From assembly GCF_000518885.1 (NCBI RefSeq), contig NZ_JAEL01000004.1:68473-132472 (forward strand): a stretch of DNA of 64,000 nucleotides. Reading direction: 5' to 3'. Of the stretch, positions 17,616-26,387 are shown in pieces. Source of the stretch: Bacillus sp. J33. GTDB taxonomy: Bacteria > Bacillota > Bacilli > Bacillales > Cytobacillaceae. Position 1 is the stretch's first letter, and each line of letters starts with the position of its first letter. Position numbers and translations under genes: made by a program. The notes under the pieces were generated by a model. It ran no database searches, was not told the origin of the DNA, and worked only from the letters and a program-made list of their open reading frames with translations.

Positions 17616-18071
17616 TCAATTAATGCCTTTGAGTTTTTCCCACTCACTTAAGTACATATCTGGTATGTTCTCAGGTTCTGAAGGGAGTTTACAGATAAAT
17701 TCTAATGAATTTCCATCCGGATCATGAAAATACACCATAGCATGGGCTTGATCTGGCATTACAATTGGTTCAGCAGGTTTAAAACCGAACTCTTCACGTA
17801 TATCAATGCCCCTTTGCTTTAACCATTGCTTTGCATTTTTTAAATCCTCAAAATCTACCTTAAACGCTATATGTCTTAAGGATGGGTGGTATTTTGTATT
17901 AACACCCTGGTCACTTTCCCATAAACCAATCCAGCTATCATTCTCTACTATCCAAAAAAACGCTGTCTTTTCATACCTAATTGCTAACTTTAAGCCTAAG
18001 CCTTTGTAGAATTCAATCGACTTTTTTAAATTACTTACTGGTAAATGCGCTTCATATAATCCTCTAATCAT
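17616..18071 (-). CDS. VOC-superfamily (glyoxalase/bleomycin-resistance fold) protein
   Basis: 151 residues: two beta-alpha-beta-beta-beta modules, with N-terminal YEAHLPVSNLKKSIEFYKGLGL, central LRHIAFKVDF and C-terminal VYFHDPDGNSLEFICK. His and Glu in these motifs are the usual metal ligands. Members include glyoxalases, dioxygenases and fosfomycin thioltransferases; nothing here fixes the substrate. ATG 18071 follows GGAGGGG. Stands alone. Confidence 0.85.
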   Translation of the reverse strand: MIRGLYEAHLPVSNLKKSIEFYKGLGLKLAIRYEKTAFFWIVENDSWIGLWESDQGVNTKYHPSLRHIAFKVDFEDLKNAKQWLKQRGIDIREEFGFKPAEPIVMPDQAHAMVYFHDPDGNSLEFICKLPSEPENIPDMYLSEWEKLKGIN

Positions 18072-18292
18072 CTATTTCCCCTCCTTTTATAATGTATAGC
18101 ATACAATTTAGTAAAGGAGTCTACGATGGAGCATAGTTTGAACTAACCTGCGACTTTTGAAGTATTTATATCTACATTCTCTTATACTAAGCTACCCCTT
18201 TAGCAAAATAAGAAAAAGGCGCCTAATTTAGCAGCTGAACTTGAGCATAAGCACCTTTATGTTAGAAACGACTAGGCTGGACTTCGACATTC

Positions 18293-18659
18293 CTATTTTT
18301 CATTCGGGTCAAATTTTCTTACGTGATATTCTTGCATTACCCATTTACCTTCTGTTCCCCAATCTTTTTTTAAGGTTACTGGAAAATGTCCAAAAAATTA
18401 TGGGCACCTGTAAATGTAACGAATTCAATCATAACTTCGAAATACCGAGAACCAGAGTGACGAAGTTTTTTAACTTTTATAACCCTTTCACAAAATGAAC
18501 CTATATTAAAGGCTGTTCCGTAATAATCATCTACTGCCGCAAACATTGGTTGCGTTAAAAGGTCAATTACTGCATCCTCTAATAAATTAAATTAGCATAA
18601 GTGGTAGTTGTTGTATTCATTAAAACAGCAAAGATAAGGATGGCAAGTAACCTTTTCAT
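18293..18659 (-). pseudogene. Frameshifted small secreted protein (DUF3888-like)
   Basis: From ATG 18659 a signal peptide is readable (MKRLLAILIFAVLMNTTTTTYA). After one frameshift comes LEDAVIDLLTQPMFAAVDDYYG ... VMIEFVTFTGAH, and after a second comes GHFPVTLKKDWGTEGKWVM ... DPNEK and a stop at 18293. The order DAV-LLTQP-AAVDDYYG-FVTFTGAHN resembles DUF3888 proteins. Two frameshifts make it non-functional. Confidence 0.65.
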
Positions 18660-18740
18660 TAAATCACCTACAAAATGTTTTTGAAGGTATTTTCCCCTGA
18701 CAAGAAGACTATATTCTTATTCCACTACCTCCCTTTAGTT

Positions 18741-18772
18741 CAAAAAGAAAACAGCCGCCTGTTTGGCAGCTG
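18741..18772 (-). terminator. Orphan terminator
   Basis: Eight-base arms (18752-18759, 18765-18772) followed on the minus strand by TTTTCTTTTT. No gene lies upstream of it on that strand. Degenerate relatives of this segment occur near 17535 and 18231, which suggests that decayed copies of a small gene plus terminator once filled this stretch. Confidence 0.6.
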
Positions 18773-19022
18773 GTCTTAAACATAAGGTATTAACTGCATG
18801 CAGAAATTTTTCTAGACCATCCCGTTTTAAACAAAATGGAATATGAAATTACCAGACTAAATATAAGCGACACAAAATTCCGATAAAATAAAAATATCAT
18901 TCTGAAGGATTTAGGGCTCTGGGATTTTTTTAATAATTCTGACATGAACTAACTGAAGCATTAATAAGGAATTTATTTTTGTTACATAATATACCTAGTT
19001 GGTTTTTTTGGGAGGCTCAAAA

Positions 19023-20104
19023 ATGGAAAAATCAAAAATTAACCCTTGGCAGTTATTTTCATTAATTGTTTTATTTGAGCTGGAAACCCCCTTATTGTCC
19101 CTTTGGGAGTAGAGGCGAAGCAGGACGCTTGGTTGGCGGAATTATTAGGATTAACAGGCGGTATCGTTTTATTGCTCCAATATTATTACTTATATCACCA
19201 TTTTCCGAATTTGCTATTGACAAGTTACACCCAAAATTTTTTTAGAAAATATATAGGCTGGATAATAGCTTTGTCATACTTTTTATTTTTTATCTATGGG
19301 GCATCAAGAGATTTAAGGGAATCTAGTGAACTTTTTTTGCTCGAATTTAGTGAAACCCCCATGGATGTAATGAGCGCGATAATGATAATGCTCGTTTATT
19401 ATGCTTTGCATCATGGAATAGAAGTGATAGCAAGAATAGGGGGACTTTATTGTTGTAGTCTTAACGATAGGGGTTTTGCATTTTTTTATCGATTAGTTCA
19501 AATATTTTTCAGTTTGAGAACTTGATGCCTGTATTAGAAAATGGGTGGGGCCCCGTTTTCACAACTGCATTTCCTGATCGCGTTTTTTTCCCTTACGGTG
19601 AATTAATTTGTTTTACTGTGATTCTTCCATACTTAACTAAACCGGTTGATGGGATGAAATTAGGAATGGCTGCTACTATTTTAAGCGGTTTAATTTTAAC
19701 TATGAACATTGTGCTTGAAATCTCTGTTCTTGGTGTAAATGGATTATCAAACACTGTGTTTCCTTTGTTGGATATGGTCGAAAAAGTAAATATAGGCGGA
19801 TTTATACAAAAGCAGGACGCTTTGACGATGGCTGTTTTAATTATTGGCGACTTTTTTAGGTAACTGTATTTGCTTATGCAGCAGTGATAAGTGCAGCCGA
19901 CTTATTCAAAGTTAAAAATCACCGCATGCTTGTGTTACCTATAGGGGGGATGATTATTTATACTTCCATGGTCGATTGAGCATGCAGAACAGTGGAAAAT
20001 GGTTCTTAGGTCTGTCTTTCCCCTGTTTGAATTTGCCATCCCATTGCTTTTAATCATCCTCGCTTCTATTCGTATACTTTTTAGCAGCAGTAATATGGAT
20101 TAAC
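19023..20104 (+). pseudogene. Decayed spore germination permease (GerB family)
   Basis: GerB-type segments are spread over three frames: SKINPWQLFSLIVLFELE from 19023, then GVEAKQDAWLAELLGL to about 19440, then LMPVLENGWGPVF...FPYGELICFTVILPYLTKP from 19522, then VTVFAYAAVISAADLFKVKNHRMLVLPIGG after 19862. Several frameshifts and stops. The intact paralogue at 20563 has the same motif order, e.g. SEAKQDAWLAAILG. Confidence 0.9.
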
Positions 20105-20308
20105 TTACTATGATCTAATGCTCCTCCTATAGAGGAGCCTATAACATTCCCATAAGGCTAGGATTGCATCGTGCCTGATAACCGCACTTTCGTCTTTACC
20201 AATTTTTAAATTTGTGGAATTTCCCGTACATGTGAATGTAGTGTCAAAATAAGACACATAGGTTCAGTAGGCCAGTCCTTCCTAAAAGAAGGAAAGGAGT
20301 AAATCTAT

Positions 20309-20542
20309 ATGATTGTAATTTTAGGAATTCTTTTAGTCGTTATGGTGATTGCGCTTATTGAAGTTCCTTCCCTGTTGAAAAAAGGATTAAAACGGGAAAT
20401 ATGGGTATTGGGGATTCTGCTCCTTTTTGGGACTGGGTTAAATATCGCCCAGGGATTGCAGATAAATATCCCAAATCCTTTGGATTGGATCAATGTTGTT
20501 TATAAGCCATTTAGTGATTTTCTATTTGGTTTATTCAAGTAG
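20309..20542 (+). CDS. Small two-helix protein, D subunit of a germinant receptor operon
   Basis: 77 residues, two membrane helices (about 1-18 and 31-48) separated by a short basic stretch, then an amphipathic tail. Small D proteins of this size and topology are encoded in many Bacillus ger operons and modulate germinant receptor activity. ATG 20309 follows AAAGGAG. It ends 20 bp before the gerB-like gene, so the two form one operon. Assigned by size, topology and context; the sequence alone is not decisive. Confidence 0.7.
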   Translation: MIVILGILLVVMVIALIEVPSLLKKGLKREIWVLGILLLFGTGLNIAQGLQINIPNPLDWINVVYKPFSDFLFGLFK

Positions 20543-20562
20543 AATGGAAAGAGGGAAAGAGA

Positions 20563-21678
20563 ATGCTGGAAAAAGGAAAAATTAATGGCAGGCAATTTAC
20601 AGTATTGGTCATTATGTTTACGACAGGAAGCTCTCTCTTATTGGCCCCCTCCATGCTATCTTCCGAAGCCAAACAGGATGCTTGGTTAGCTGCAATACTT
20701 GGAGTGGTAGTAGGGGGATTATTAGCATGGTTATATCAATCACTCGGAAATTTATATTCCGATATGACTTTGGTTGAATATAGCGAGAAAATACTTGGAA
20801 AATGGATAGGAAAAGCCGTCTCTCTTTTGTTTTTTACTTTTGCATTTCTCCTGGCAGCACTCGTTCTTCGCAATATAGGAGATTTCATTACAACCCAATT
20901 CATGCCAGAAACGCCGATCCAATCCATCCATATCATATTTCTCATCATTGTCATGATGGGAACACGCCATGGGCTTGAAACGATCGCGCGCTCTGGAGAA
21001 ATTTTATTTCCATTGTTTATCGTGTTTTTTCTTTTGCTTGTCCTCTTGACTTCTCCTCAAATCGAGGTGGAAAAAATACAGCCGATTCTTGAAGATGGAA
21101 TAAATCCAATACTGCGTAGTACCCTTCTATTTATCGGTTTTCCTTTCCTAGAGCTGGTTATTTTCTTGATGATTTTCCCCTACGTGAATAAACCAAAAGA
21201 AGCTGGAAAGGCTCTTTTCATGGGAACTTGGATGGGGGGAGTGATTTTAATCCTACTGACGGCTCTGGCTATCCTGGTTGAGGGTCCAGATTACACATCG
21301 AGAAATTTATATCCAAGCTTTTATCTGGCCCAAAAAATAAACATAGGGAACTTTTTACAGAGGATAGAAGCCATCGTAGCAATCATGTGGTTTATTGCTA
21401 TCTATTATAAACTGACTATTTGTTTTTATGTATCTGCTTTAAGTCTTGCCCAAATATTGAACCTAAAAGAGTATCGGATGCTAGTATTTCCTTTAGGGAT
21501 GATTCTTATTGTGCTTTCCATTGTAATTAGTCCTAATATCGTTTATTTAGTTAGCATTATCATAGATATATGGACAACTTATGCTTTAACATTTGGGCTT
21601 TTTCTTCCACTGCTTTTGTTGGGAATAGTTGCAGTTCGAAGATATGTTAAACCTATAGGTGATGACAAGGAAGGATAA
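20563..21678 (+). CDS. Spore germination receptor B subunit (GerB-family permease)
   Basis: 371 residues with ten predicted membrane spans, APC-like fold of GerAB/GerKB proteins. Typical landmarks are GKINGRQFTVLVIMFTTGSSLL, SEAKQDAWLAAILGVVVGG, GTRHGLETIARSGEI and NIGNFLQRIEAIVAIMW. B subunits bind the germinant in the spore inner membrane. A and C subunit genes normally share the operon, but none is found on either side, so this receptor is incomplete unless partners are encoded elsewhere. Expected to be forespore-expressed; I could not find a convincing sigma-G promoter. Confidence 0.92.
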   Translation: MLEKGKINGRQFTVLVIMFTTGSSLLLAPSMLSSEAKQDAWLAAILGVVVGGLLAWLYQSLGNLYSDMTLVEYSEKILGKWIGKAVSLLFFTFAFLLAALVLRNIGDFITTQFMPETPIQSIHIIFLIIVMMGTRHGLETIARSGEILFPLFIVFFLLLVLLTSPQIEVEKIQPILEDGINPILRSTLLFIGFPFLELVIFLMIFPYVNKPKEAGKALFMGTWMGGVILILLTALAILVEGPDYTSRNLYPSFYLAQKINIGNFLQRIEAIVAIMWFIAIYYKLTICFYVSALSLAQILNLKEYRMLVFPLGMILIVLSIVISPNIVYLVSIIIDIWTTYALTFGLFLPLLLLGIVAVRRYVKPIGDDKEG

Positions 21679-21883
21679 ACTGGGATCCAAATCCTCTTGG
21701 AAACACAGAGTTAAGTTTGACCCAATGGCACTTAAATCTTCTCCCGTTCATAAATATGGAGTTCTAGCTATTATATCCATACTTTTACACTAAGTTTTTA
21801 GAAAGCTGCAGAGTTTAAGAAAGACTACAAAATCAATTAAATGCTATAAATACCAATTAAATACAGAATTTAACATGTAAATA

Positions 21884-21943
21884 AAGAGGCTGACTCAAAA
21901 GGTCGTTGAACGACGACTCTTTTGAGTCAGTTATTTATTTTGA
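21884..21943 (+). terminator. Terminator after the germination genes
   Basis: Perfect 12-base arms (21890-21901 and 21919-21930), an inner small hairpin and a TTATTTATTTT tail on the plus strand. Confidence 0.75.
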
Positions 21944-21989
21944 GATCATTTTAGCACATATAAGAACCAGCGCGTTGTAATGTCGGATG

Positions 21990-22373
21990 CGACGTTCGTC
22001 CTTTTTCCCTTACTGGGATTGGTCAGCCTTAGACCACTTCACAACTGACGTGCAATTAATCAGTGTAATCGAAAACGAACCTACAATTATTTCGTTTCCT
22101 TTGGCTGTATAACGTTTATAACTATCTTCCGTTATAGGTCGGCCATTAACCCCCTCGGACTGTCGTTCAGGCAGTTTAGCTTTCATCCTTGTTTACAATT
22201 TCTCGTCTTGCCATTCAGTCGTATCGTGGTAATTCGATAACTTATGGCTTTCCCAACATGCTACACTCCCCGATATTTGGTTTCCCTCACGGATAAGTTG
22301 GGTGACGACAGGCCATTGTGGTCTAGCCTGCTCCTTGCTAATGGAGATTTCTTATATGACCTTATGGCCGCAC
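21990..22373 (-). mobile_element. 5' fragment of a group II intron RNA (truncated)
   Basis: The minus strand from 22373 begins GTGCGGCC, fitting the GUGYG start of group II introns, exactly where the host protein reading (GATGHLQ) is interrupted. The following ~380 bases are richer in G+C than the surroundings and carry many short stems. No reverse transcriptase gene and no domain V are seen before the terminator at 21943, so this is only the 5' part. The call rests on the splice-site-like boundary and general look. Confidence 0.5.
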
Positions 22374-22545
22374 TTGTAAATGGCCGGTTGCTCCCACGGG
22401 AGAAATCATAGGATGAATGGTTGAATGGTTGAAAATCGCGTTTCTACGCGATGATGGGCTGCGAGTAAATTCCATGGCACACCGTATTCTTCTTGAGCTG
22501 CCTTATATTCTCTGGAACATCACAAATAATCCATTTTATCAGCAT
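22374..22545 (-). pseudogene. Chimeric remnant: DUF4937 start joined to a lytic transglycosylase fragment
   Basis: ATG 22545, behind GAGGTG, starts MLIKWIICDVPEN, which looks like the first residues of DUF4937/YdbC-type proteins. It then runs into, in another frame, REYKAAQEEYGVPWNLLAAHHRVETRFSTI, typical of a lytic transglycosylase. An eight-base tandem duplication (AATGGTTG twice near 22420-22440 on the plus strand) shifts the frame; removing one copy restores FSTIHPMISPVGATGHLQ. The group II intron fragment begins right after that Gln codon. Confidence 0.7.
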
Positions 22546-22731
22546 TTGATCACCTCAAAAAATAAGTTTATGTCTTAAACAAAAGCTCACCTTTTCAGGT
22601 AGATCTGCTTTTTACATTAGGAACGCTTAAGTATACTTTTTATTTTCCGTGTCATAAAAGCTTACAAACCAATAGCAATATCACTCACTAGTCTATATGA
22701 TGATAGTAATCATATAAAAGGGGTGTTGAGA

Positions 22732-22866
22732 ATGAGCTTTTTCTACTTGATGTTTCGACTACTAGTTATGGGTGAAAATGATTGTACAGCTGGATTCAAT
22801 CTTGCTGAATCCTTTACCGGAAATGAAAACTATTGGAATCCAGCCTTGACTTGTATGAAGGAATAG
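22732..22866 (+). CDS. Hypothetical 44-residue peptide
   Basis: ATG 22732 is preceded by AAAGGGGTG at good spacing. The peptide has a hydrophobic N terminus (MSFFYLMFRLLVMG) and a polar tail with two Cys (positions 20 and 42) and several Asn. A long hairpin follows 16 bp after the stop, and an inverted repeat (TATATGAT/ATCATATA) lies just upstream. No family recognised. It could be a small membrane or secreted peptide, or the start of a lost gene. Confidence 0.4.
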   Translation: MSFFYLMFRLLVMGENDCTAGFNLAESFTGNENYWNPALTCMKE

Positions 22867-22881
22867 AGGGACGATCTTTGG

Positions 22882-22929
22882 TGCCTGGTCGTAGATACGT
22901 TAATTGATTAACGCACCTACGACCAGGCA
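22882..22929. terminator. Long hairpin after the small peptide gene
   Basis: Thirteen perfect base pairs (22882-22894 with 22917-22929), a three-base mismatch, then seven more. The following TTATTAT is only moderately T-rich, so it may be a terminator or a mobile hairpin element. Confidence 0.55.
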
Positions 22930-23190
22930 TTATTATGTCAGATGCATTTTAGTATTGCTCTACAATCGTAACCTAAACATAAGGATAGAGTGTAATTCTT
23001 GCTTCAAAATTGCGCCCGATCGCGGAATATACTTTAGTTCGAGCCTGCCCCATATATAAAAACAACCAGAAGCAGCAAAAAGAAAAGAAGAAGCAAAAAA
23101 AGCCGAAAAGCAATAGCGCGATGCAATGAAGAAAGCGGAAGTAAATAAGGTTCAAACTAAACAAGACAACAAGGAATAATATAATTTGGC
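22930..23190. other. Region with coding-like debris only
   Basis: On the plus strand a Lys/Glu/Ala-rich frame (EAAKRKEEAKKAEKQ, then a stop, then RDAMKKAEVNKVQTKQDNKE) ends at 23179 just before a good terminator, so it is probably the tail of a lost gene. On the minus strand QARTKVYSAIGRNFEARITLYPYV also looks protein-like. Neither has a usable start. Confidence 0.35.
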
Positions 23191-23224
23191 GAGCAGGAAA
23201 TATACAAATTCCTGCTCTTTTCTA
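23191..23224 (+). terminator. Rho-independent terminator
   Basis: Perfect nine-base arms (23191-23199 and 23209-23217) followed by TTTTCT on the plus strand. Confidence 0.85.
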
Positions 23225-23342
23225 TGTTTACGAATCACATAAATGATCCTTACATAGACATCGTGCTTTTCCTTAGATTTTTACGAACGAGCTGTTTATC
23301 ACAAAATAATCAAGTAGGACTTGTGATACTTTTTATTTTTCA

Positions 23343-23394
23343 TGTTAGATAATCTAACACGTTTGTAGATGCGTTTTTAGATCTTAGCTATAAT
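23343..23394 (+). promoter_or_regulatory. TnrA box and promoter of the nitrate transporter gene
   Basis: TGTTAGATAATCTAACA (23343-23359) fits the TnrA consensus TGTNANAWWWTMTNACA at every fixed position and is an 8-1-8 palindrome. A TATAAT -10 lies at 23389-23394. The box centre is about 50 bp before the likely start near 23401, the spacing of TnrA-activated promoters in B. subtilis. No good -35 is present, as expected for an activated promoter. Confidence 0.88.
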
Positions 23395-23495
23395 GGATAG
23401 CAGACCATCAAGAAGTTCAAACTCTAAGCCATCCAATTAGATTTTAAGTTGGAGCGAAAAGTACATAAGTTAATCATTTTAGGGAGGTTGGCCTC

Positions 23496-24698
23496 TTGAA
23501 AGGAAAAGGACAAATATCTGCACTAGTTTTATCTACTTTAGCTATGATTACCTCTTTTACCGTCTGGTCGGTTTTCTCACCAATAGCTGCTAATATACAA
23601 GAACAATATCAATTTTCAGACGCTGAAAAAAGTCTTCTCATTGTGACTCCTGTTATATTAGGATCTTTAATGCGTATTCCAATGGGCGTTATCGCCGATA
23701 AATACGGGGCAAGGAAGGTATATGCCTTAACTATACTTTTCACGATTATCCCTACCATAGCCATCAGCTTTTCAAACACTTACGGATTTCTATTGTTTTG
23801 GGCCTTTTTTATAGGGATGTCTGGGACGACATTTGCGATCGCCGTATCGTATGTAACCAAATGGTTTCCAGCAGAAAAACAAGGGGTTGCTCTTGGGGTA
23901 TTAGGGATTGGGAACTTAGGCACTGCCGTTGCCTCGCTAACCATTCCTTCTATTGTAAATACTTTGGGGATGAACGGAGCTTTTTGGGGATTAGCCCTAG
24001 TAAATGGAATCATGGCCTGCATATTTTATTTCGGAACAAAGGATCTCCCTAAGCCGAAAGAAACCAAAACGATAAAAGACGCTTTATCGGTAGCGAAATA
24101 TAAAGATACGTGGGTATTGTCCTTATTTTATTTCTTAACCTTTGGGGGATTTGTAGCCTTTGGATTTTATCTACCGACATTATTACAAGATACTTTCCAG
24201 CTATCGACCGTTACAGCAGGATTGAAGGTTGCAGGTTTTGTTATTGTTGCGACCTTAATCAGACCTTTTGGTGGATATGTTGCTGATAAATTTGGAGCAA
24301 AAGTGGTTTTAACTGTTTTGTTTGGTGGGATTATCCTTTTATCATCCCTAATGGCTTATTTTATCAATGATTATCTATTCTTTAGCATTTGTTGTCTTTC
24401 GATGGCTTTATTTTTAGGTGCGGGCAATGGCGCTGTTTTTAAACTTGTTCCTAGCGTTTCCCCAAACAATACAGGCGCCGTTACAGGTATTATCAGTGCG
24501 GTGGGAGGGATTGGAGGCTTTTTCCCGCCACTTGTTATGGGGCTCTTAAAAGGAATGACGGGAAGCTATAGCTCAGGCTTTATTTTACTGGCATTCTTTG
24601 CATTAGCTTGTTTACTCGTTCATATCTTTCTTTATCAAAATAGAGGAAGTGCTGCACATGTCCGCATAGTGAAAAATTTAGAGCAAGGTAAATCATAA
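23496..24698 (+). CDS. nasA: Nitrate/nitrite MFS transporter
   Basis: 400 residues, 12 membrane spans, NarK/NasA subgroup. The two nitrate signatures are visible: GIGNLGTAVASLTIP in helix 5 and GNGAVFKLVPSVSPNNTGAVTGIISAVGG in helix 11. MGVIADKYGARK is the MFS loop. It takes up nitrate (or exchanges nitrite) for assimilation. The start is TTG 23496 behind GGGAGG. No nitrate reductase genes are adjacent. The TnrA box points to nitrogen-limitation induction, so I favour an assimilatory nasA role over respiratory narK. Confidence 0.9.
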   Translation: MKGKGQISALVLSTLAMITSFTVWSVFSPIAANIQEQYQFSDAEKSLLIVTPVILGSLMRIPMGVIADKYGARKVYALTILFTIIPTIAISFSNTYGFLLFWAFFIGMSGTTFAIAVSYVTKWFPAEKQGVALGVLGIGNLGTAVASLTIPSIVNTLGMNGAFWGLALVNGIMACIFYFGTKDLPKPKETKTIKDALSVAKYKDTWVLSLFYFLTFGGFVAFGFYLPTLLQDTFQLSTVTAGLKVAGFVIVATLIRPFGGYVADKFGAKVVLTVLFGGIILLSSLMAYFINDYLFFSICCLSMALFLGAGNGAVFKLVPSVSPNNTGAVTGIISAVGGIGGFFPPLVMGLLKGMTGSYSSGFILLAFFALACLLVHIFLYQNRGSAAHVRIVKNLEQGKS

Positions 24699-24801
24699 GA
24701 CGGATAAACACCGCCACTTACTGTACCTTTATGTCTAAATATTTTATCAAGCTTCTGTTTAACATGGAAAAGGCATACGAATCATTATGCAGTTTGTTGT
24801 T

Positions 24802-25107
24802 CTATGGTATTTTTGTTAGTTCCCATGCAGATCTAATCGCTATAGCTAATTTAATTGGATGACCATGCCCCTTAATGTGTAAATACATAATTCGAGGTGA
24901 CTCACCTAGAAAATGATTGTGTAGTGCAGAAACCTGAATTCCTTGATGAAAAAGTTTGCTCATGACAGGCTGAACTGCGTTTTCTGTAAGAACTAAATCA
25001 CCCATAACCATTGTTTCCTTACCCATTTGTTTAAAAGCCGTCCAGCCCCCTAAAGTTTAACTAGCCCGGATTGGCATTTCATTGACAGTTACTTTCAAAT
25101 CACTACT
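24802..25107 (-). pseudogene. DUF1259 (LppY/LpqO-like) gene fragment
   Basis: The frame reads DLKVTVNEMPIRAS, an in-frame TAA at 25057-25059, then TLGGWTAFKQMGKETMVMGDLVLTEN and ALHNHFLGESPRIMYLHIKGHG, matching DUF1259 proteins. The N-terminal half is missing, cut off just before the ogt gene. The open part from 25026 alone has no ribosome binding site. Confidence 0.75.
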
Positions 25108-25133
25108 CAGAAGACTTTGCCTCAACAAAGCAA

Positions 25134-25679
25134 TTAGGAGCCTTCCAAAATTGAAGCTGCAGACATGTTCTGCTTTTCCAATTGAAGCAGAAATGTTTTC
25201 ATTTCGATTCCGCCCCGATAGCCGGTCATAGCACCATTTTTTCCAATAACACGATGGCATGGGATCGCAATTAATACAGGGTTGGCACCAATTGCTTTTC
25301 CTGCGGCACGGACTGCCAGGGGCCTTTGAATTATCTCAGCAATATCCGAATAGGAGGCCGTTTTGCCATAAGGAATTCGTGTTAACGCCTCCCAGACCTC
25401 CTCTTGAAATGGAGTCCCTTTTACATCCAGTGGCATTGAAAAAGCTTGTTTGTTTCCTCGCAGGAACTCTTGCAATTCATTGATATACGGCAGCAGTGAG
25501 TCTTTATTTTCAGATAGCTTCAATGATGGGAAATATTTTTTCAGTGAATCTTCAAACTCATCATAGGACTGATTGGGAGAACCAATATAGCAAAGTCCTT
25601 TTTCTGTTTTTGCCATATAAAGACTCCACTTCCCCTCCTGCATAGAGGCCCATTCTATCGTTTTTTCATTATGTTTCAT
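25134..25679 (-). CDS. ogt: Methylated-DNA-protein-cysteine methyltransferase (Ogt/AdaB)
   Basis: About 181 residues. The acceptor-cysteine motif IAIPCHRVIG is intact, with the helix-turn-helix region IPYGKTASYSDIA and the arginine-finger residue before it. It removes O6-methyl from guanine by a suicide transfer to the Cys. The start at ATG 25679 follows a GGGGGG run and overlaps adaA by 11 bp, so the two are one operon as adaA-adaB in B. subtilis. Confidence 0.93.
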   Translation of the reverse strand: MKHNEKTIEWASMQEGKWSLYMAKTEKGLCYIGSPNQSYDEFEDSLKKYFPSLKLSENKDSLLPYINELQEFLRGNKQAFSMPLDVKGTPFQEEVWEALTRIPYGKTASYSDIAEIIQRPLAVRAAGKAIGANPVLIAIPCHRVIGKNGAMTGYRGGIEMKTFLLQLEKQNMSAASILEGS

Positions 25680-26256
25680 GATCAATCCCCCCGCTCCTCA
25701 AATAGTTTTTCCGATAAGCTGCAGGTGTTGTACCCAGCTTCTTTTTAAATAACGAAATAAAATAGGGTGTGCTGGCAAATCCAGCAGACAATCCAATTTC
25801 CGCTATCGTCTGTTCTGTCGTCTCCAGCATTTGGACCGCTCTTTCCAGCCGGACTTTCTGAATATATTCAGCAGGCGATATACCAGTAACCTTCTTAAAT
25901 TGCCTCTGCAAATGAAACGGGCTTCCATGAAAAATTTCTCCCAATGAATGTAATGAAATCGGCTGGCTATAATGCTGGTCAATCCACTCTGTCATTTGCT
26001 TTATCCATTCCTCCACAGGCAAAATCAGCCCATCCGGTTTACACCGCTTGCACGGCCTGAAATTTTCTTTCAGTGCCATATTGGCATTTCTAAAAATAGT
26101 CACGTTTTCGATATTCGGCAGCCTGGATTTGCAGGAAGGCTTGCAAAAAATGCCTGTTGTTTTGACGCCATAAAGAAATGTATCATCATAAGCCTTGTCG
26201 CAATCTCTAATTGCTTTCCAAAACTCATCAGGAATAGCTGTCTTTTCATAAGCCAC
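25669..26256 (-). CDS. adaA: AdaA: methylphosphotriester sensor and AraC-type activator
   Basis: About 195 residues. The N-terminal Ada zinc domain has all four Cys (GIFCKPSC and RPCKRCKPDG); the first is the methyl acceptor. Two AraC helix-turn-helix motifs follow (about residues 95-190; YIQKVRLERAVQML and IGLSAGFASTPYFISLFKKKLG). Methylation of the N-terminal Cys turns it into an activator. The GTG at 26256, eight bases after AGAGG, is preferred over the GTG at 26265. Divergent from alkA, 131 bp apart, so both may share operator sequences there. Confidence 0.92.
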   Translation of the reverse strand: MAYEKTAIPDEFWKAIRDCDKAYDDTFLYGVKTTGIFCKPSCKSRLPNIENVTIFRNANMALKENFRPCKRCKPDGLILPVEEWIKQMTEWIDQHYSQPISLHSLGEIFHGSPFHLQRQFKKVTGISPAEYIQKVRLERAVQMLETTEQTIAEIGLSAGFASTPYFISLFKKKLGTTPAAYRKNYLRSGGIDHET

Positions 26257-26387
26257 TGCTCTCACCTCTGTAACAAAGTATACACAAAAACATTTCCATT
26301 AAAATCATTCCTCAATATAAAAGCAAGATAACGTAATACTGAAGAGTTACAATAGAGAAAAGAAACCGGCATAAAGGAGGATAAAAA

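Noticed and set aside
18241..18498. 85-codon plus-strand frame
   Set aside because: It is the shadow of the minus-strand DUF3888-like pseudogene, which explains the sequence better.
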